Positions 25,482 to 33,764 of a stretch of DNA of 45,193 bases are shown in pieces; the first letter of the stretch is position 1, and each line of letters opens with the position of its first letter. Origin of the DNA: Flavobacteriales bacterium (GTDB taxonomy: Bacteria > Bacteroidota > Bacteroidia > Flavobacteriales_F > PHOS-HE28); NCBI GenBank assembly GCA_017987895.1, contig JAGNSU010000017.1:1-45193 (forward strand), in the 5' to 3' direction. The translations under genes and the position numbers were made by a program. The notes under the pieces are model-generated. The model made no database searches. It was not told the DNA's origin and was given only the letters and a program-made list of their open reading frames with translations.

Positions 25482-27218
25482 TCAGGAGCGTTCGATGCGT
25501 TGGATCATATCCACGGCCTGGTCGTAGAGTTGCTGGCGCGGCCGGTCCTCGAGCGGAGCGAAGCGGGCCATCTCGCAGGTGGCGATCAGGGCGGTGGCCT
25601 CCCTGGCGAGGGCTTCGCCTCCGGCGGCGGGGGACATGCGTTCGACCAAAGTACTTTCATCCATTTCCGCGACACCCAGGGCGAAGCGGTCGGCGAGGTA
25701 GCCCTGTAGGGCTTTGGTCATGGCAGCGTAGAAGGGCTCGCGTTCGTTGCGTTGCAGCGCTTCATGCGCCTGTTTCATCCGCTTGCGTGCGATGCGTTCC
25801 GCCTTGCGGCGGCGTGTGCCGTCAATATCCGCCGAGCGCGCGGCGCTCCTTCTGCGCCAGATCCCGAAGAGTAGCAACGCCAACGCGGGTGTACCCATGC
25901 CCATGGCATAGGCCCACGATCCGAACAAGTAGCGGTCCTTGGGACGGAGCTGCGGGTCGCCTGTGCGCAGGAAGCGGATGTCCTGATCGAGCACTTGCAC
26001 ATCGGTCTTGCTGGGGCGCGCGATGCTGGCTGCCCCGCCGCCGGTGCCGGGTTCCACTTTCACCAGGATCGGCCCTGCGCTCAACGTGCGGTACGCGCCC
26101 TGCGCCACATCGAAATAGGAGAACGCGAACGGACCGAAGGAGAAGTCGCCCTCATGCCGGGGGATGAGCAGATACTGGAACGCGCGACTGCCGTTCATGC
26201 CCGCGCCGGTCATGCTGATACGATCGATCAGCTTCGGGTCGTAGTGCTCCACATCCGGGGGGAGCTCGATCACGGGTGCTTCCACCAATTTCAAATTGGC
26301 CGTGCCTGTGATCGTGAGCGTGAGTTCGATCGCCTCGTTCGCTTTCACGCTCTGCCGATCGGTGCGTGCCTCGAAGCGTAGATCGCCCACGGCCCCACTG
26401 AAACCTTGTGGCGCCGATCCAGGCAAAGGCAGCGCTTCCACGGCGACGGTATTGCTCTGGGTCTCCACCTTGCTACCGCGATTGAAGAAGGAGCGGTTCA
26501 CCATGCACGAGATGCGCAACGGCTCGATCTTCAATGTGCCGCTGCGCTGCGGGAAGAGCAATTGCTTCTTCAATACCGCCACCCGGTACTGCAAGCCATT
26601 GACGGTGCGCAGACCTTCCTGCCAATTGGTCTCGCCGATGTCGATCTCCTCGGCCCAGAAGCCGTTCAGGGCGGGCAGGTCGTAGTCGCTGAGCTCCAGG
26701 TTCGGATAGCGGGAGTAAAGGGTGTAGGTCGCCACCACCTGCTCGCCGACATAGACCTTTTCCTTGCTGAGCCCGATGGTGACGAAGAGATCGCGGTCAC
26801 GCTTCTGGCCCTCGTTCAACGAGCGGTCGCTGGTGGCACCGCTGCCTTTGTCCACATGCACCTTGATCGGTTTGGTGCTGATCGTTCCACCTGCCACGCG
26901 CGCTGTCGCGGCCCCGATCGTATAGTCCCCCGGGGCGGTGGCTGTGAGCATGTAGGTACGCGTAATGGTGCTCGACGCGCGGCCGTTGATCATATTGAAG
27001 CTGCTGCTCTCGAAAGGCCCTTGCACCACAGAAAGGCCGCCCAGATCGGGATGAGCGATGTTGCCTTGCGCGTTGGTGAGGCTGAGCGTCAGACGGATGC
27101 TCTCACCCACAGCGAACGCGGTGCGGTCCACCTTGGCATCGAAGGCGATCTCCTGGGCATAGATCGAAGTGCCCCAGAGCGCGGCAAGGAAGAGAAGGAG
27201 GCGTGCCAAGCGGTTCAT
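25482..27218 (-). CDS. batD: BatD: oxygen-tolerance membrane protein
   Basis: 578 residues. The signal peptide (LARLLLFLAALWGTSIYAQ) precedes two or more Ig-like beta domains (about 25-420) with the BatD signatures YTLYSRYPNLELSDYDLPALN and EEIDIGETNW, then KANEAIELTLTITGTANLKLVEAP. One transmembrane helix (about 440-460; MGMGTPALALLLFGIW) and a cytosolic helical tail (about 475-578) rich in Arg/Lys and Glu follow. BatD is an inner-membrane protein with a large periplasmic part. The start MNRLARL begins one base after the batC stop. Confidence 0.88.
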   Translation of the reverse strand: MNRLARLLLFLAALWGTSIYAQEIAFDAKVDRTAFAVGESIRLTLSLTNAQGNIAHPDLGGLSVVQGPFESSSFNMINGRASSTITRTYMLTATAPGDYTIGAATARVAGGTISTKPIKVHVDKGSGATSDRSLNEGQKRDRDLFVTIGLSKEKVYVGEQVVATYTLYSRYPNLELSDYDLPALNGFWAEEIDIGETNWQEGLRTVNGLQYRVAVLKKQLLFPQRSGTLKIEPLRISCMVNRSFFNRGSKVETQSNTVAVEALPLPGSAPQGFSGAVGDLRFEARTDRQSVKANEAIELTLTITGTANLKLVEAPVIELPPDVEHYDPKLIDRISMTGAGMNGSRAFQYLLIPRHEGDFSFGPFAFSYFDVAQGAYRTLSAGPILVKVEPGTGGGAASIARPSKTDVQVLDQDIRFLRTGDPQLRPKDRYLFGSWAYAMGMGTPALALLLFGIWRRRSAARSADIDGTRRRKAERIARKRMKQAHEALQRNEREPFYAAMTKALQGYLADRFALGVAEMDESTLVERMSPAAGGEALAREATALIATCEMARFAPLEDRPRQQLYDQAVDMIQRIERS

Positions 27219-27219
27219 C

Positions 27220-27966
27220 TCACCAATCCTTTTCGGCGGGTACCCGCACTCCAACGCGCTGTTTCTCCCGCACCTTTTCCTGTACTTTCTGTTCCTGCCT
27301 GTCCAGGGCGTCCAGGATGCGTTCGGCGTCCTGCTTGCTCATTTGCTGGGCCTGTTGGGGATCGCCTTCCTTCTGTTGATCCTGCTTCTGCTCTTGGTCT
27401 TGCTTCTGTTCCTGGTCTTTCTTTTCCTGCTCCTCCTGTTTCTCTTGATCTTTCTTCTCCTGTTGCTCGTCCTTCTTTTCCTCGTCCTTGTTCTCGTCCT
27501 TTTTCTGATCGTTCTGTTGCTGCTGCTGTTGTTGCTGCAACATGCGTTGTGCGTATGCCAGATTGTAGCGCGTATCCTCGTCGCTCGGGTCACGGCGTAA
27601 TGCTTCCCGATAGGCCTTGATCGCTTCTTCGGGTTTCTTCTGGCCCAGCCATGAATTCCCGATGTTGTGATAGGCGCGCGCTTGTTCTACGGGGTCCTTG
27701 GACCGCAGTGCGCTCTGCTCGAACTGCTGCTGCGCTTCAGGGAACTTGCCTTGCTTGTATTCGGCATCGCCTAGGTTGAACGTGGCCCGCATATCGTTCG
27801 GGTCCGCCGTGTTCGCCTGCTGATAGGCTTGTCCGGCCGCCACATGGTCGCCTTTGCGGTAGTATTCGTTGCCCTTGCGCAAGGCATCCTCCGCTTTCTG
27901 GGCGAATGACGTGCGTGTGCCGCAGAGGGCGAGCAGCAACAAGACGAAGAGTGGGGTGAGCTTCAT
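27220..27966 (-). CDS. batC: BatC: TPR protein with charged low-complexity tail
   Basis: 248 residues. The signal peptide (LTPLFVLLLLALCGTRTSFAQ) is followed by three TPR units (about 25-140; AEDALRKGNEYYRKGDHVAAG, ATFNLGDAEYKQGKFPEAQ, AYHNIGNSWLGQKKPEEAI). A seven-glutamine run and about 65 residues made almost only of Gln, Lys, Glu and Asp come next, and a final helical segment ends in VRVPAEKDW. TPRs suggest a scaffold role in the Bat complex. The tail's DNA (about 27390-27545) is a degenerate trinucleotide-rich tract that could slip in replication. Overlaps batB by four bases (ATGA). Confidence 0.88.
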   Translation of the reverse strand: MKLTPLFVLLLLALCGTRTSFAQKAEDALRKGNEYYRKGDHVAAGQAYQQANTADPNDMRATFNLGDAEYKQGKFPEAQQQFEQSALRSKDPVEQARAYHNIGNSWLGQKKPEEAIKAYREALRRDPSDEDTRYNLAYAQRMLQQQQQQQQNDQKKDENKDEEKKDEQQEKKDQEKQEEQEKKDQEQKQDQEQKQDQQKEGDPQQAQQMSKQDAERILDALDRQEQKVQEKVREKQRVGVRVPAEKDW

Positions 27967-29111
27967 TTCGCTTGTGGGATGAGGTTCACCAGGGAGCGCA
28001 CGCGGCCTCGTTCGGGCAATGCGAGAGCGAAAAGAAGGAGCACGCATCCGATCGCCAGCGGGATCTGAAAGCGGTCCTCATGTCCGGCGAACCGGTAAGT
28101 GCCGATCTCGGAGCGGTCCATTTGACGGAGTTCGTCCACAAGTTCGGTGATGCCGGTAGAGGCTTCCGTAGCGCGCACATAGGCGCCTTTCCCTTCGGCA
28201 GCGATCAGCTGCAACATCTGTTCGTTCAAACGGCTGACCACCGGGTTGCCCTGCTTGTCTTTACGGAACCCCATCATCTGCCCGCGCTGTTTGATGGGCA
28301 GCGGGCCGCCCTGCGGTGTGCCCATGCCGATGGTATGCACCAGGATCCCTGCTTCCGCGGCTTTACGCGCCGCACCTTCGGCGTCGTCCTCGTGGTTCTC
28401 GCCATCGGTGATCACGATGATCGTCTTGCCGCCCAACTTGTCCTTTTCGAAGGAATTTTGAGCAAGGTCGATAGCGGCGCCGATGGCGGTACCCTGTGTG
28501 GGCACCATGTCCGGCCCGATACTGCTGAGGAACAACTTGGCCGCGCTCTTGTCCGCTGTCAAAGGAAGTTGCACGAAAGCCTCACCGGCAAAGACAACGA
28601 TCCCGAGCCGGTCCCCGTGCAATTTGTCCACTAGCTGCGCCAGCGCCCGGCCGGCCACTTCCATGCGGCTGGGACGAAGGTCTTCGCAGAGCATGCTGTT
28701 GCTCACGTCGAGGGCTACCACCACATCCACACCCTCGGCCTTCACTTCTTCGATGCGTGTCCCGAACTGTGGACCGGCCAGCGCCAGCACCACGAAGGCC
28801 AGCCCATAGCGCAACGCGATGAAGCGCGCGGTGGAGAGCCCGAAGCTGACGCCGGGGACCATGCGTAGGAGCGTGCCCGCTTCGGCGAAGCGACGCATCG
28901 CTCGCTTCCGACGGAAGAGATCGATGGTGAACAGCGCGAGCATCACCGGCCCGATGGCCAGCCCCCAGAGCACCATGGGCTTCGCGAACCGGAACGCCGC
29001 CTGCTCGCGCAACGCGCCGAACCAGACCAAGGCGAGCAACACGGCGAAAAGCACCTCAAGCCCCAACGCGAAGAGCAAGGCTGGCCAAATGCGAAGGCGA
29101 GGTTGGCTCAT
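27963..29111 (-). CDS. batB: BatB: von Willebrand factor A domain membrane protein
   Basis: 382 residues. Two N-terminal membrane helices (about 10-32, 48-65) precede a VWA domain (about 128-330) with the MIDAS motif DVSNSM (135-140), the threonine region PTQGTAIG and IVITDGENHEDDAEG. A C-terminal membrane helix (RFQIPLAIGCVLLLFALAL) closes the protein. The intact MIDAS implies metal-dependent protein binding, probably within a Bat complex with BatA. Coupled by four-base overlaps to batA and batC. Confidence 0.92.
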   Translation of the reverse strand: MSQPRLRIWPALLFALGLEVLFAVLLALVWFGALREQAAFRFAKPMVLWGLAIGPVMLALFTIDLFRRKRAMRRFAEAGTLLRMVPGVSFGLSTARFIALRYGLAFVVLALAGPQFGTRIEEVKAEGVDVVVALDVSNSMLCEDLRPSRMEVAGRALAQLVDKLHGDRLGIVVFAGEAFVQLPLTADKSAAKLFLSSIGPDMVPTQGTAIGAAIDLAQNSFEKDKLGGKTIIVITDGENHEDDAEGAARKAAEAGILVHTIGMGTPQGGPLPIKQRGQMMGFRKDKQGNPVVSRLNEQMLQLIAAEGKGAYVRATEASTGITELVDELRQMDRSEIGTYRFAGHEDRFQIPLAIGCVLLLFALALPERGRVRSLVNLIPQAK

Positions 29112-30190
29112 GGCGTAGCGCGAAGGATATTGCGGTCCAGAACGAACGCGAAGAAAAGGAGACAGCCTCCGGCCAGGACCAAGGGGAAGTACTCCTCGTG
29201 CCGTCGGCTGTGCTCGGTCACTTTGATGCGGGTCTTCTCCAACTTGTCGATCTCGCGGTAGATGTCCGCCAGGGCACGTTCGTTCGTAGCGCGGAAGTAC
29301 TTGCCACCCGTGGTCTCGGCCACTTTCTCGAGCATGGCGTCGTCGATCTCCACATCCACCATATCGTATTTGTACTGTCCGTTCGGGTAGATGGCCACAG
29401 GCGAAAGCGCCTTGCCGCGCGTGCCGACACCGATGGTATAGACACGCACTCCCATTTCCAACGCTATCTGCGCCGCATCGAGCGGATGCACGGTGCCCGC
29501 ATTGTTCACCCCATCGGTGAGCAGGATGACCACCTTGCTGCGCGCATCGCTATCCCGCAAGCGGTTCACAGCGGTGGCCAGGCCCATGCCCACGGCGGTG
29601 CCGCCTTGGATCAGCCCCGAACGTGCCTCTTTGAACAGGTCCTTCAGCACGTTATGATCCGTGGTGAGCGGGCACTGGGTGAAGGCCTCGCCTTCGTATA
29701 CAACGAGCCCGATGCGGTCGTTCGGTCGCTCGTCGATGAAGCGCATGGCGACCAGTTTCGAGGCCTCCAACCGGTCCGGTTTGAAATCGCGCGCCAACAT
29801 GCTCGCGCTGATGTCGACGGCGATCACGATGTCGATGCCTTCGGTCTCCACGTCCTGCCAATCATCGCGTAGCTGCGGCCGAGCCAGGGCCATGAGCAGA
29901 AGGCCGAGCCCGAGCAGGGAGGCCGCGAAGGGTACATGGCGCAGGTGCGTGAGCAGACCCGTGCGCAGATGGGCGAAAACGTGGGCCGTGCTGAGGGTGA
30001 TGCGCGGACGCTGGACGCGTCGACGCCATACATACCATGCGGCGAGCAGCGGCAGGATCAGCAACAACCAGCGCAGTTCAGGACGGGCTAGTTCGAACCG
30101 TGGAAGGAAAAGGAACAACACCGTTGCCACCACACCGATCGCCAGTGCGCACCAAAGCAGGCTTTCGATCAGATCACGATCGCGGCGCAT
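29108..30190 (-). CDS. batA: BatA: von Willebrand factor A domain membrane protein
   Basis: 360 residues. Membrane helices lie at about 12-30 and 40-55 and again at 86-103. The VWA domain (about 118-320) contains MIDAS DISASM (126-131), IQGGTAVGMGLA and ILLTDGVNNAG. A C-terminal helix (YFPLVLAGGCLLFFAFVLD) anchors the tail. The domain order matches BatB, its paralogue next door. The first 17 bases overlap the preceding gene; overlap with batB is ATGA. Confidence 0.92.
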   Translation of the reverse strand: MRRDRDLIESLLWCALAIGVVATVLFLFLPRFELARPELRWLLLILPLLAAWYVWRRRVQRPRITLSTAHVFAHLRTGLLTHLRHVPFAASLLGLGLLLMALARPQLRDDWQDVETEGIDIVIAVDISASMLARDFKPDRLEASKLVAMRFIDERPNDRIGLVVYEGEAFTQCPLTTDHNVLKDLFKEARSGLIQGGTAVGMGLATAVNRLRDSDARSKVVILLTDGVNNAGTVHPLDAAQIALEMGVRVYTIGVGTRGKALSPVAIYPNGQYKYDMVDVEIDDAMLEKVAETTGGKYFRATNERALADIYREIDKLEKTRIKVTEHSRRHEEYFPLVLAGGCLLFFAFVLDRNILRATP

Positions 30191-31145
30191 CGGGTACGGA
30201 TTGGGCGGCTATGGCCTCGGTGGTTTCCTGCACCAGGCGTATGGCCGTGGGGATCATCTGCTCGTTCTCGAGCGGGGCGGGGGAGAGCTTCGCGAACTTC
30301 ACCAGATCGGCCAGGCGTAGCAGGTTGGTGATCTGTTCGCGGTGCGCGGCACCCATGGCGGACAATTTCAAGGCCTGGACCAGTTCATCCGTGGTTCGTT
30401 CCAGGGCAGGCACCTGGTAGCGTTCTTCGATGTAGCCGCGAAGCAGATCCGTTACCGCGCTGTGGTGCGTTTTCACTTCGCCTTGTTGCCAGAGTCGTTG
30501 CTGCTCCACGGCGCGCAGCGCTTCGATGACCCGTTGGTGCAGCGGTACGGGAGGAGCCTCGGGTGCGGCGGTCACAGCTCTGTTCCTGTACTTGCGCACC
30601 CGCCACACGATGAAGAGCAGTAGCGCCAGGATCGCGACGCCGCCCGCGAGGTAAGGCCAATTCTCGCGCAGCCAGTGCCGCCAGCTGAACGGCACATCAT
30701 AGATGTCTTTGATGTCGCGGTACGCCTGCGCGGTATCCACCGGAAGGGTGCGGACCTCCAGGAGCAAAGGCGCCGTCTCGATGGTGTCGGCCGCGACGAC
30801 GAAGCGGAAAGGTGGGATCGCCCAAAAGCCGCTGTCCCATGCGGTCACCACCAGGTGCCTACGCTGCGCGAACAGGTAAGGATCTTTCGCTGCGTCCACC
30901 AGGGCAGTGTCCACGCCGCCGTCCCAAACCACCTCGACCTGCTTGGTCAGCGTGTCTTCGAGTGAGGGCCAGATCACGACACCGGGGCTGCCCTGATCAA
31001 CGCGATAGATCACCTCGAGATCCAGCTTCACCTGCTCGCCCAGGCGGATCACCGTCGTGTCCAGCACCGCGGTGGCCGTCGGGCCTTGCCCGTGCGCGAT
31101 GACCGACGCGGACAGGCAGAGAAGGAGGAGCGCTCGGCGCATCAT
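30174..31145 (-). CDS. single-pass membrane protein of the Bat operon, unknown function
   Basis: 323 residues. The signal peptide (ALLLLCLSASVIAHGQ) is followed by a periplasmic beta-rich domain (about 22-135; DTTVIRLGEQVKLDLEVIY, WAIPPFRFVVAADTIETAPL), one transmembrane helix at 165-183 (LAGGVAILALLLFIVW) and a cytosolic helical domain (about 200-323). The helical domain resembles the tails of BatD and DUF4381-type proteins (HHSAVTDLLRGYIEERYQVPALERTTDE). It is probably a BatD-like partner. MMRR or MRR may be the start. Overlaps its upstream and downstream neighbours by 4 and 17 bases, so it is surely co-translated. Confidence 0.8.
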   Translation of the reverse strand: MMRRALLLLCLSASVIAHGQGPTATAVLDTTVIRLGEQVKLDLEVIYRVDQGSPGVVIWPSLEDTLTKQVEVVWDGGVDTALVDAAKDPYLFAQRRHLVVTAWDSGFWAIPPFRFVVAADTIETAPLLLEVRTLPVDTAQAYRDIKDIYDVPFSWRHWLRENWPYLAGGVAILALLLFIVWRVRKYRNRAVTAAPEAPPVPLHQRVIEALRAVEQQRLWQQGEVKTHHSAVTDLLRGYIEERYQVPALERTTDELVQALKLSAMGAAHREQITNLLRLADLVKFAKLSPAPLENEQMIPTAIRLVQETTEAIAAQSVPDAPRS

Positions 31146-32026
31146 CGTCTGTCGCGTTGGCGGAAGAGGTCCATGAGCGCGCGGACGTAGCCGTCGCGTG
31201 TGCTGATCACCGCATGGTCGATCCCGGAGCGGCGCAGCAAGGCACGCGTGCGGGCTTGGTGCTTCAATGCCTCGGCGCGGTAGGCGGTGCGCACGCGTTT
31301 GCTGCCCGTGTCCACCCAGGTGGTGCGGCCGGTCTCGGGATCATCGAAGGGCACCAAGCCGATGTTCGGCAACTCCCCTTCTCCAGGATCGCCGGTGCGC
31401 AATACCACCAGATCGTGCCGGCGGTTGGCGATCTTCAGTGCGTCATCATAGCCTTGCCCCATCAGGTCGCTGATGAGGAAGGCGATGCTGCGCTTCTTGA
31501 TCACACTGTTGAGGTAACGAAGGGCTTCGGCGATATCGGTGCCGCGATGGGCTGGGCGGAACTCGAGAAGTTCGCGCACCAAGCGAAGGATGTGACTGCG
31601 GCCTTTTTTGGGCGGGATGAACAGCTCCACCTGATCGGAGAAGAGGATCAATCCCACCTTATCGTTGTTCTTGATCGCACTGAAGGCGAGCGTGGCGCAC
31701 ACCTCGGTGATCAGCTCGCGCTTGGTCTGGGAAGTGGTACCGAAATCACCCGATCCGCTGACGTCGGCCACCAGCACGACCGTGAGTTCACGCTCCTCTT
31801 CGAACACCTTCACAAAAGGGTGCCCGAAGCGGGCCGTCACGTTCCAGTCGATGGTGCGTACCTCATCGCCCGGCGTGTATTCCCGCACCTCGCTGAAGGC
31901 CATGCCGCGCCCCTTGAAGGCACTGTGGTACTCACCGCTGAAGATGTGATCGCTCAGACCGCGCGTCTTCAGCTCGATCAGCCGCACCTTCTTCAGAAGG
32001 TCCTTGGTGTGTTGGGCGGTGTTCAT
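31142..32026 (-). CDS. DUF58-domain protein (MoxR-associated, VWA-like)
   Basis: 294 residues, cytosolic. The DUF58 signatures are clear: SGEYHSAFKGRGMAFSEVREY, PGDEVRTIDWNVTAR and VKVFEEERELTVVLVADVSGS, the last holding a MIDAS-like DVSGS. Proteins of this kind are found next to MoxR ATPases and are thought to deliver or assemble metal-dependent clients. The start MNTAQHTKDLLKK was chosen because the 12 codons upstream translate a hexamer array. Confidence 0.9.
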   Translation of the reverse strand: MNTAQHTKDLLKKVRLIELKTRGLSDHIFSGEYHSAFKGRGMAFSEVREYTPGDEVRTIDWNVTARFGHPFVKVFEEERELTVVLVADVSGSGDFGTTSQTKRELITEVCATLAFSAIKNNDKVGLILFSDQVELFIPPKKGRSHILRLVRELLEFRPAHRGTDIAEALRYLNSVIKKRSIAFLISDLMGQGYDDALKIANRRHDLVVLRTGDPGEGELPNIGLVPFDDPETGRTTWVDTGSKRVRTAYRAEALKHQARTRALLRRSGIDHAVISTRDGYVRALMDLFRQRDRR

Positions 32027-32031
32027 CTTCA

Positions 32032-32095
32032 GGGGCAGGCGCAGGGGCAAGGGCAGACGCAAGGATCAATTTGCTCCTGCCCCTGAACCTGTTCC
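32032..32095. repeat. facing pair of hexamer arrays, unit GGGGCA
   Basis: Left array: GGGGCA, GGCGCA, GGGGCA, AGGGCA, GACGCA at 32032-32061. Right array on the opposite strand: TGCTCC, TGCCCC, TGAACC, TGTTCC at 32072-32095. The spacer is 10 bases. It fills the 73-base gap between the moxR stop and the DUF58 start, inside an otherwise tightly packed operon. Same layout as the 19.3 kb element but with a six-base unit. Confidence 0.65.
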
Positions 32096-32099
32096 TTCT

Positions 32100-33125
32100 T
32101 CAGGGAACCTCTACCGTGTTCAGCACGCGATCGATGATCTCCTGCACGCTGATGTTCTCCGCCTCCGCTTCGTAGGTGAGCCCGATGCGATGGCGCAACA
32201 CATCCGGACAAACGGCGCGCACATCCTCAGGGATCACATAGCCCCGGCGTTTGATGAAAGCATAGGCCTTTGCGGCGTGGGCCATATAGATGCTGGCGCG
32301 CGGGCTACCGCCGAAGCCGATCAGGCTTACCAGGTCCCCCAGCTTATGCTGATCGGGCTTGCGCGTAGCATGCACGATGTCCACGATGTAGTGCTCGATC
32401 TTTTCGTCCATGTACACTTCGCGCACCAGTTGCCGGGCGGCGAGGATCTCCTGTGTGCTCACCACCTGTTGCGGTTCGGGCTGGACCCCGGGACGTACGT
32501 TCTGGCGGATGATGAGCTTCTCCTCCTCCTTGCGGGGATAGTCCAGGATCACCTTCAGCATGAAGCGATCGGTCTGTGCTTCGGGCAGGGGATAGGTGCC
32601 CTCTTGCTCGATTGGGTTCATGGTGGCCAGCACCAGAAAGGGCTCGGGTAGTTTGAAGGTCTGTGCCCCGATGGTGACCTGGCGTTCTTGCATGGCCTCC
32701 AGGAGCGCGCTTTGCACTTTGGCCGGTGCCCGGTTGATCTCGTCCGCCAGGATGAAGTTGCTGAAGATGGGTCCCTTCTTCACGGTGAACTCCTCGTTGC
32801 GCTGGCTGTAGATGAGGGTTCCGATCAGATCCGCGGGCAGCAGGTCCGGTGTGAACTGGATCCTGCTGAAGCCTACCGCGATGGTACGGGCCAGGGCTTT
32901 CACGCTCATCGTCTTGGCCAGGCCGGGCACGCCCTCCAATAGGATATGGCCATCGGCGAGCAGGGCGACAAGGAGCTTCAGCACCATGTCCTTCTGCCCC
33001 ACGATCACCTTTCCCATCTCCTGCTCCACCAGGTCCACGAAGGCGCTGGCGTGCTGGATGCGGTCGTTCAGTTGGCGGATGCTTTCGGAGGTGACGGCGG
33101 ACGTTTCCGCAGTGGTCTGATCCAT
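32100..33125 (-). CDS. moxR: MoxR-family AAA+ ATPase
   Basis: 341 residues. An AAA_3 domain with Walker A GVPGLAKT (65-72), Walker B FILADEINRAP, ALLEAMQERQVTIG, ATMNPIEQEGTYPLPEAQTDRF (sensor 1/arginine finger region) and a helical lid. MoxR ATPases act as chaperones for metal-binding or VWA proteins; DUF58 and BatA/BatB next door are the likely clients. MDQTTAETS was chosen as start, as the frame's upstream extension runs antisense through the MazG-like gene. First gene of the Bat operon. Confidence 0.93.
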   Translation of the reverse strand: MDQTTAETSAVTSESIRQLNDRIQHASAFVDLVEQEMGKVIVGQKDMVLKLLVALLADGHILLEGVPGLAKTMSVKALARTIAVGFSRIQFTPDLLPADLIGTLIYSQRNEEFTVKKGPIFSNFILADEINRAPAKVQSALLEAMQERQVTIGAQTFKLPEPFLVLATMNPIEQEGTYPLPEAQTDRFMLKVILDYPRKEEEKLIIRQNVRPGVQPEPQQVVSTQEILAARQLVREVYMDEKIEHYIVDIVHATRKPDQHKLGDLVSLIGFGGSPRASIYMAHAAKAYAFIKRRGYVIPEDVRAVCPDVLRHRIGLTYEAEAENISVQEIIDRVLNTVEVP

Positions 33126-33149
33126 ATGGAGGGGTCGTTGAAAGGAGCG

Positions 33150-33157
33150 CAAAGGTG
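33150..33157 (-). promoter_or_regulatory. candidate -7 element of the Bat operon
   Basis: CACCTTTG on the minus strand, with a leader of about 21 bases to moxR. The 14 bases ACCTTTGCGCTCCT are identical to those before the thiolase gene, supporting a real promoter. Confidence 0.45.
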
Positions 33158-33250
33158 CGATGCAAAATTGGCCGGGTGCATGAAGGCCCTGTGATGGACC
33201 GCAGTTAAAGAGTGTTAACCGTTCGGCCCTGTCCAAAGGAGCATGACCGC

Positions 33251-33258
33251 TACATTCG
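33251..33258 (+). promoter_or_regulatory. candidate -7 element, leaderless spacing
   Basis: TACATTCG ends five bases before the ATG at 33263. A start four bases after it would fall at 33262, so the transcript would be essentially leaderless, as at 7044. Confidence 0.3.
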
Positions 33259-33262
33259 GAGC

Positions 33263-33676
33263 ATGTCCCAACACAACACCCCGCTCGCTCTTTCCGAGGC
33301 CATCGCGCACGTCCGCACCTTCCACGATGCCTTCGGTATTCCCAACGCCCAAGCACCAACGGGCGCCATCGGCGATCGCGATGCCTTATTGCGCTACAAG
33401 TTGATCCGCGAAGAGAACGAGGAATACCTCGATGCCGCGCTACGCGGGGACCTGGTGGAGGTGGCCGATGCGTTGGGCGATATCCTCTACATCCTCTGCG
33501 GCACACTGCTGAAACACGGACTTGAGCATAAGATCGATGAAGTGTTCCGGGAGATCCAACGGAGTAACATGAGCAAGCTCGACGCGAACGGCAAGCCGAT
33601 CTATCGCGAGGATGGCAAGGTGTTGAAGAGCGAACTTTACTTCCGGCCGGATATCGGTCGCATCCTTGAAGGCTAA
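33263..33676 (+). CDS. MazG-like all-alpha NTP pyrophosphohydrolase
   Basis: 137 residues, helical and cytosolic. The metal-binding pair EENEEYLDA (E-E-x2-E type) and EVADALGDILYI (E-x2-D type) mark the MazG/phosphoribosyl-ATP pyrophosphatase superfamily, whose members hydrolyse nucleoside triphosphates to monophosphate and pyrophosphate. The C-terminal part (NMSKLDANGKPIYREDGKVLK) is typical of the single-domain phage/bacterial group. The substrate is unknown. Its last codons and stop form the first unit of the heptamer array at 33671. Confidence 0.85.
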   Translation: MSQHNTPLALSEAIAHVRTFHDAFGIPNAQAPTGAIGDRDALLRYKLIREENEEYLDAALRGDLVEVADALGDILYILCGTLLKHGLEHKIDEVFREIQRSNMSKLDANGKPIYREDGKVLKSELYFRPDIGRILEG

Positions 33677-33712
33677 AAGCTGAAGGATGAAGGAGGAAGG
33701 TCAAAGACGGAA
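33671..33712 (+). repeat. heptamer array A, unit GGCTAAA/GGnTGAA, left of the four-helix-bundle gene
   Basis: Six phased units: GGCTAAA, AGCTGAA, GGATGAA, GGAGGAA, GGTCAAA, GACGGAA. The preceding heptamer CCTTGAA (33664-33670), inside the MazG-like gene, also ends in GAA. The first unit contains the MazG stop codon TAA. The same unit in inverse orientation forms array B at 34187-34228. Confidence 0.75.
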
Positions 33713-33764
33713 CATTGGCGAGATCGCATCTGATTCATATCGGAAGAAGCAATTTGAGAGGAGC

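Noticed and set aside
27169..27600. A plus-strand frame coding a Leu/Val/Phe-rich, apparently multi-pass membrane protein
   Set aside because: It is the antisense reading of the Gln/Lys/Glu/Asp-rich tail of BatC, which gives runs of Leu, Phe and Val when reversed.
33126..33704. Upstream extension of the moxR frame by 193 codons
   Set aside because: It runs antisense through the MazG-like gene. MoxR similarity begins right after MDQTTAETS, and a -7 candidate lies just upstream of that start.
33687..33764. Earlier start for the four-helix-bundle protein
   Set aside because: It would begin inside the heptamer array and translate repeat units. The family's conserved region needs only the start at 33765, which follows a GAGAGGAG stretch. 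It is not fully excluded.
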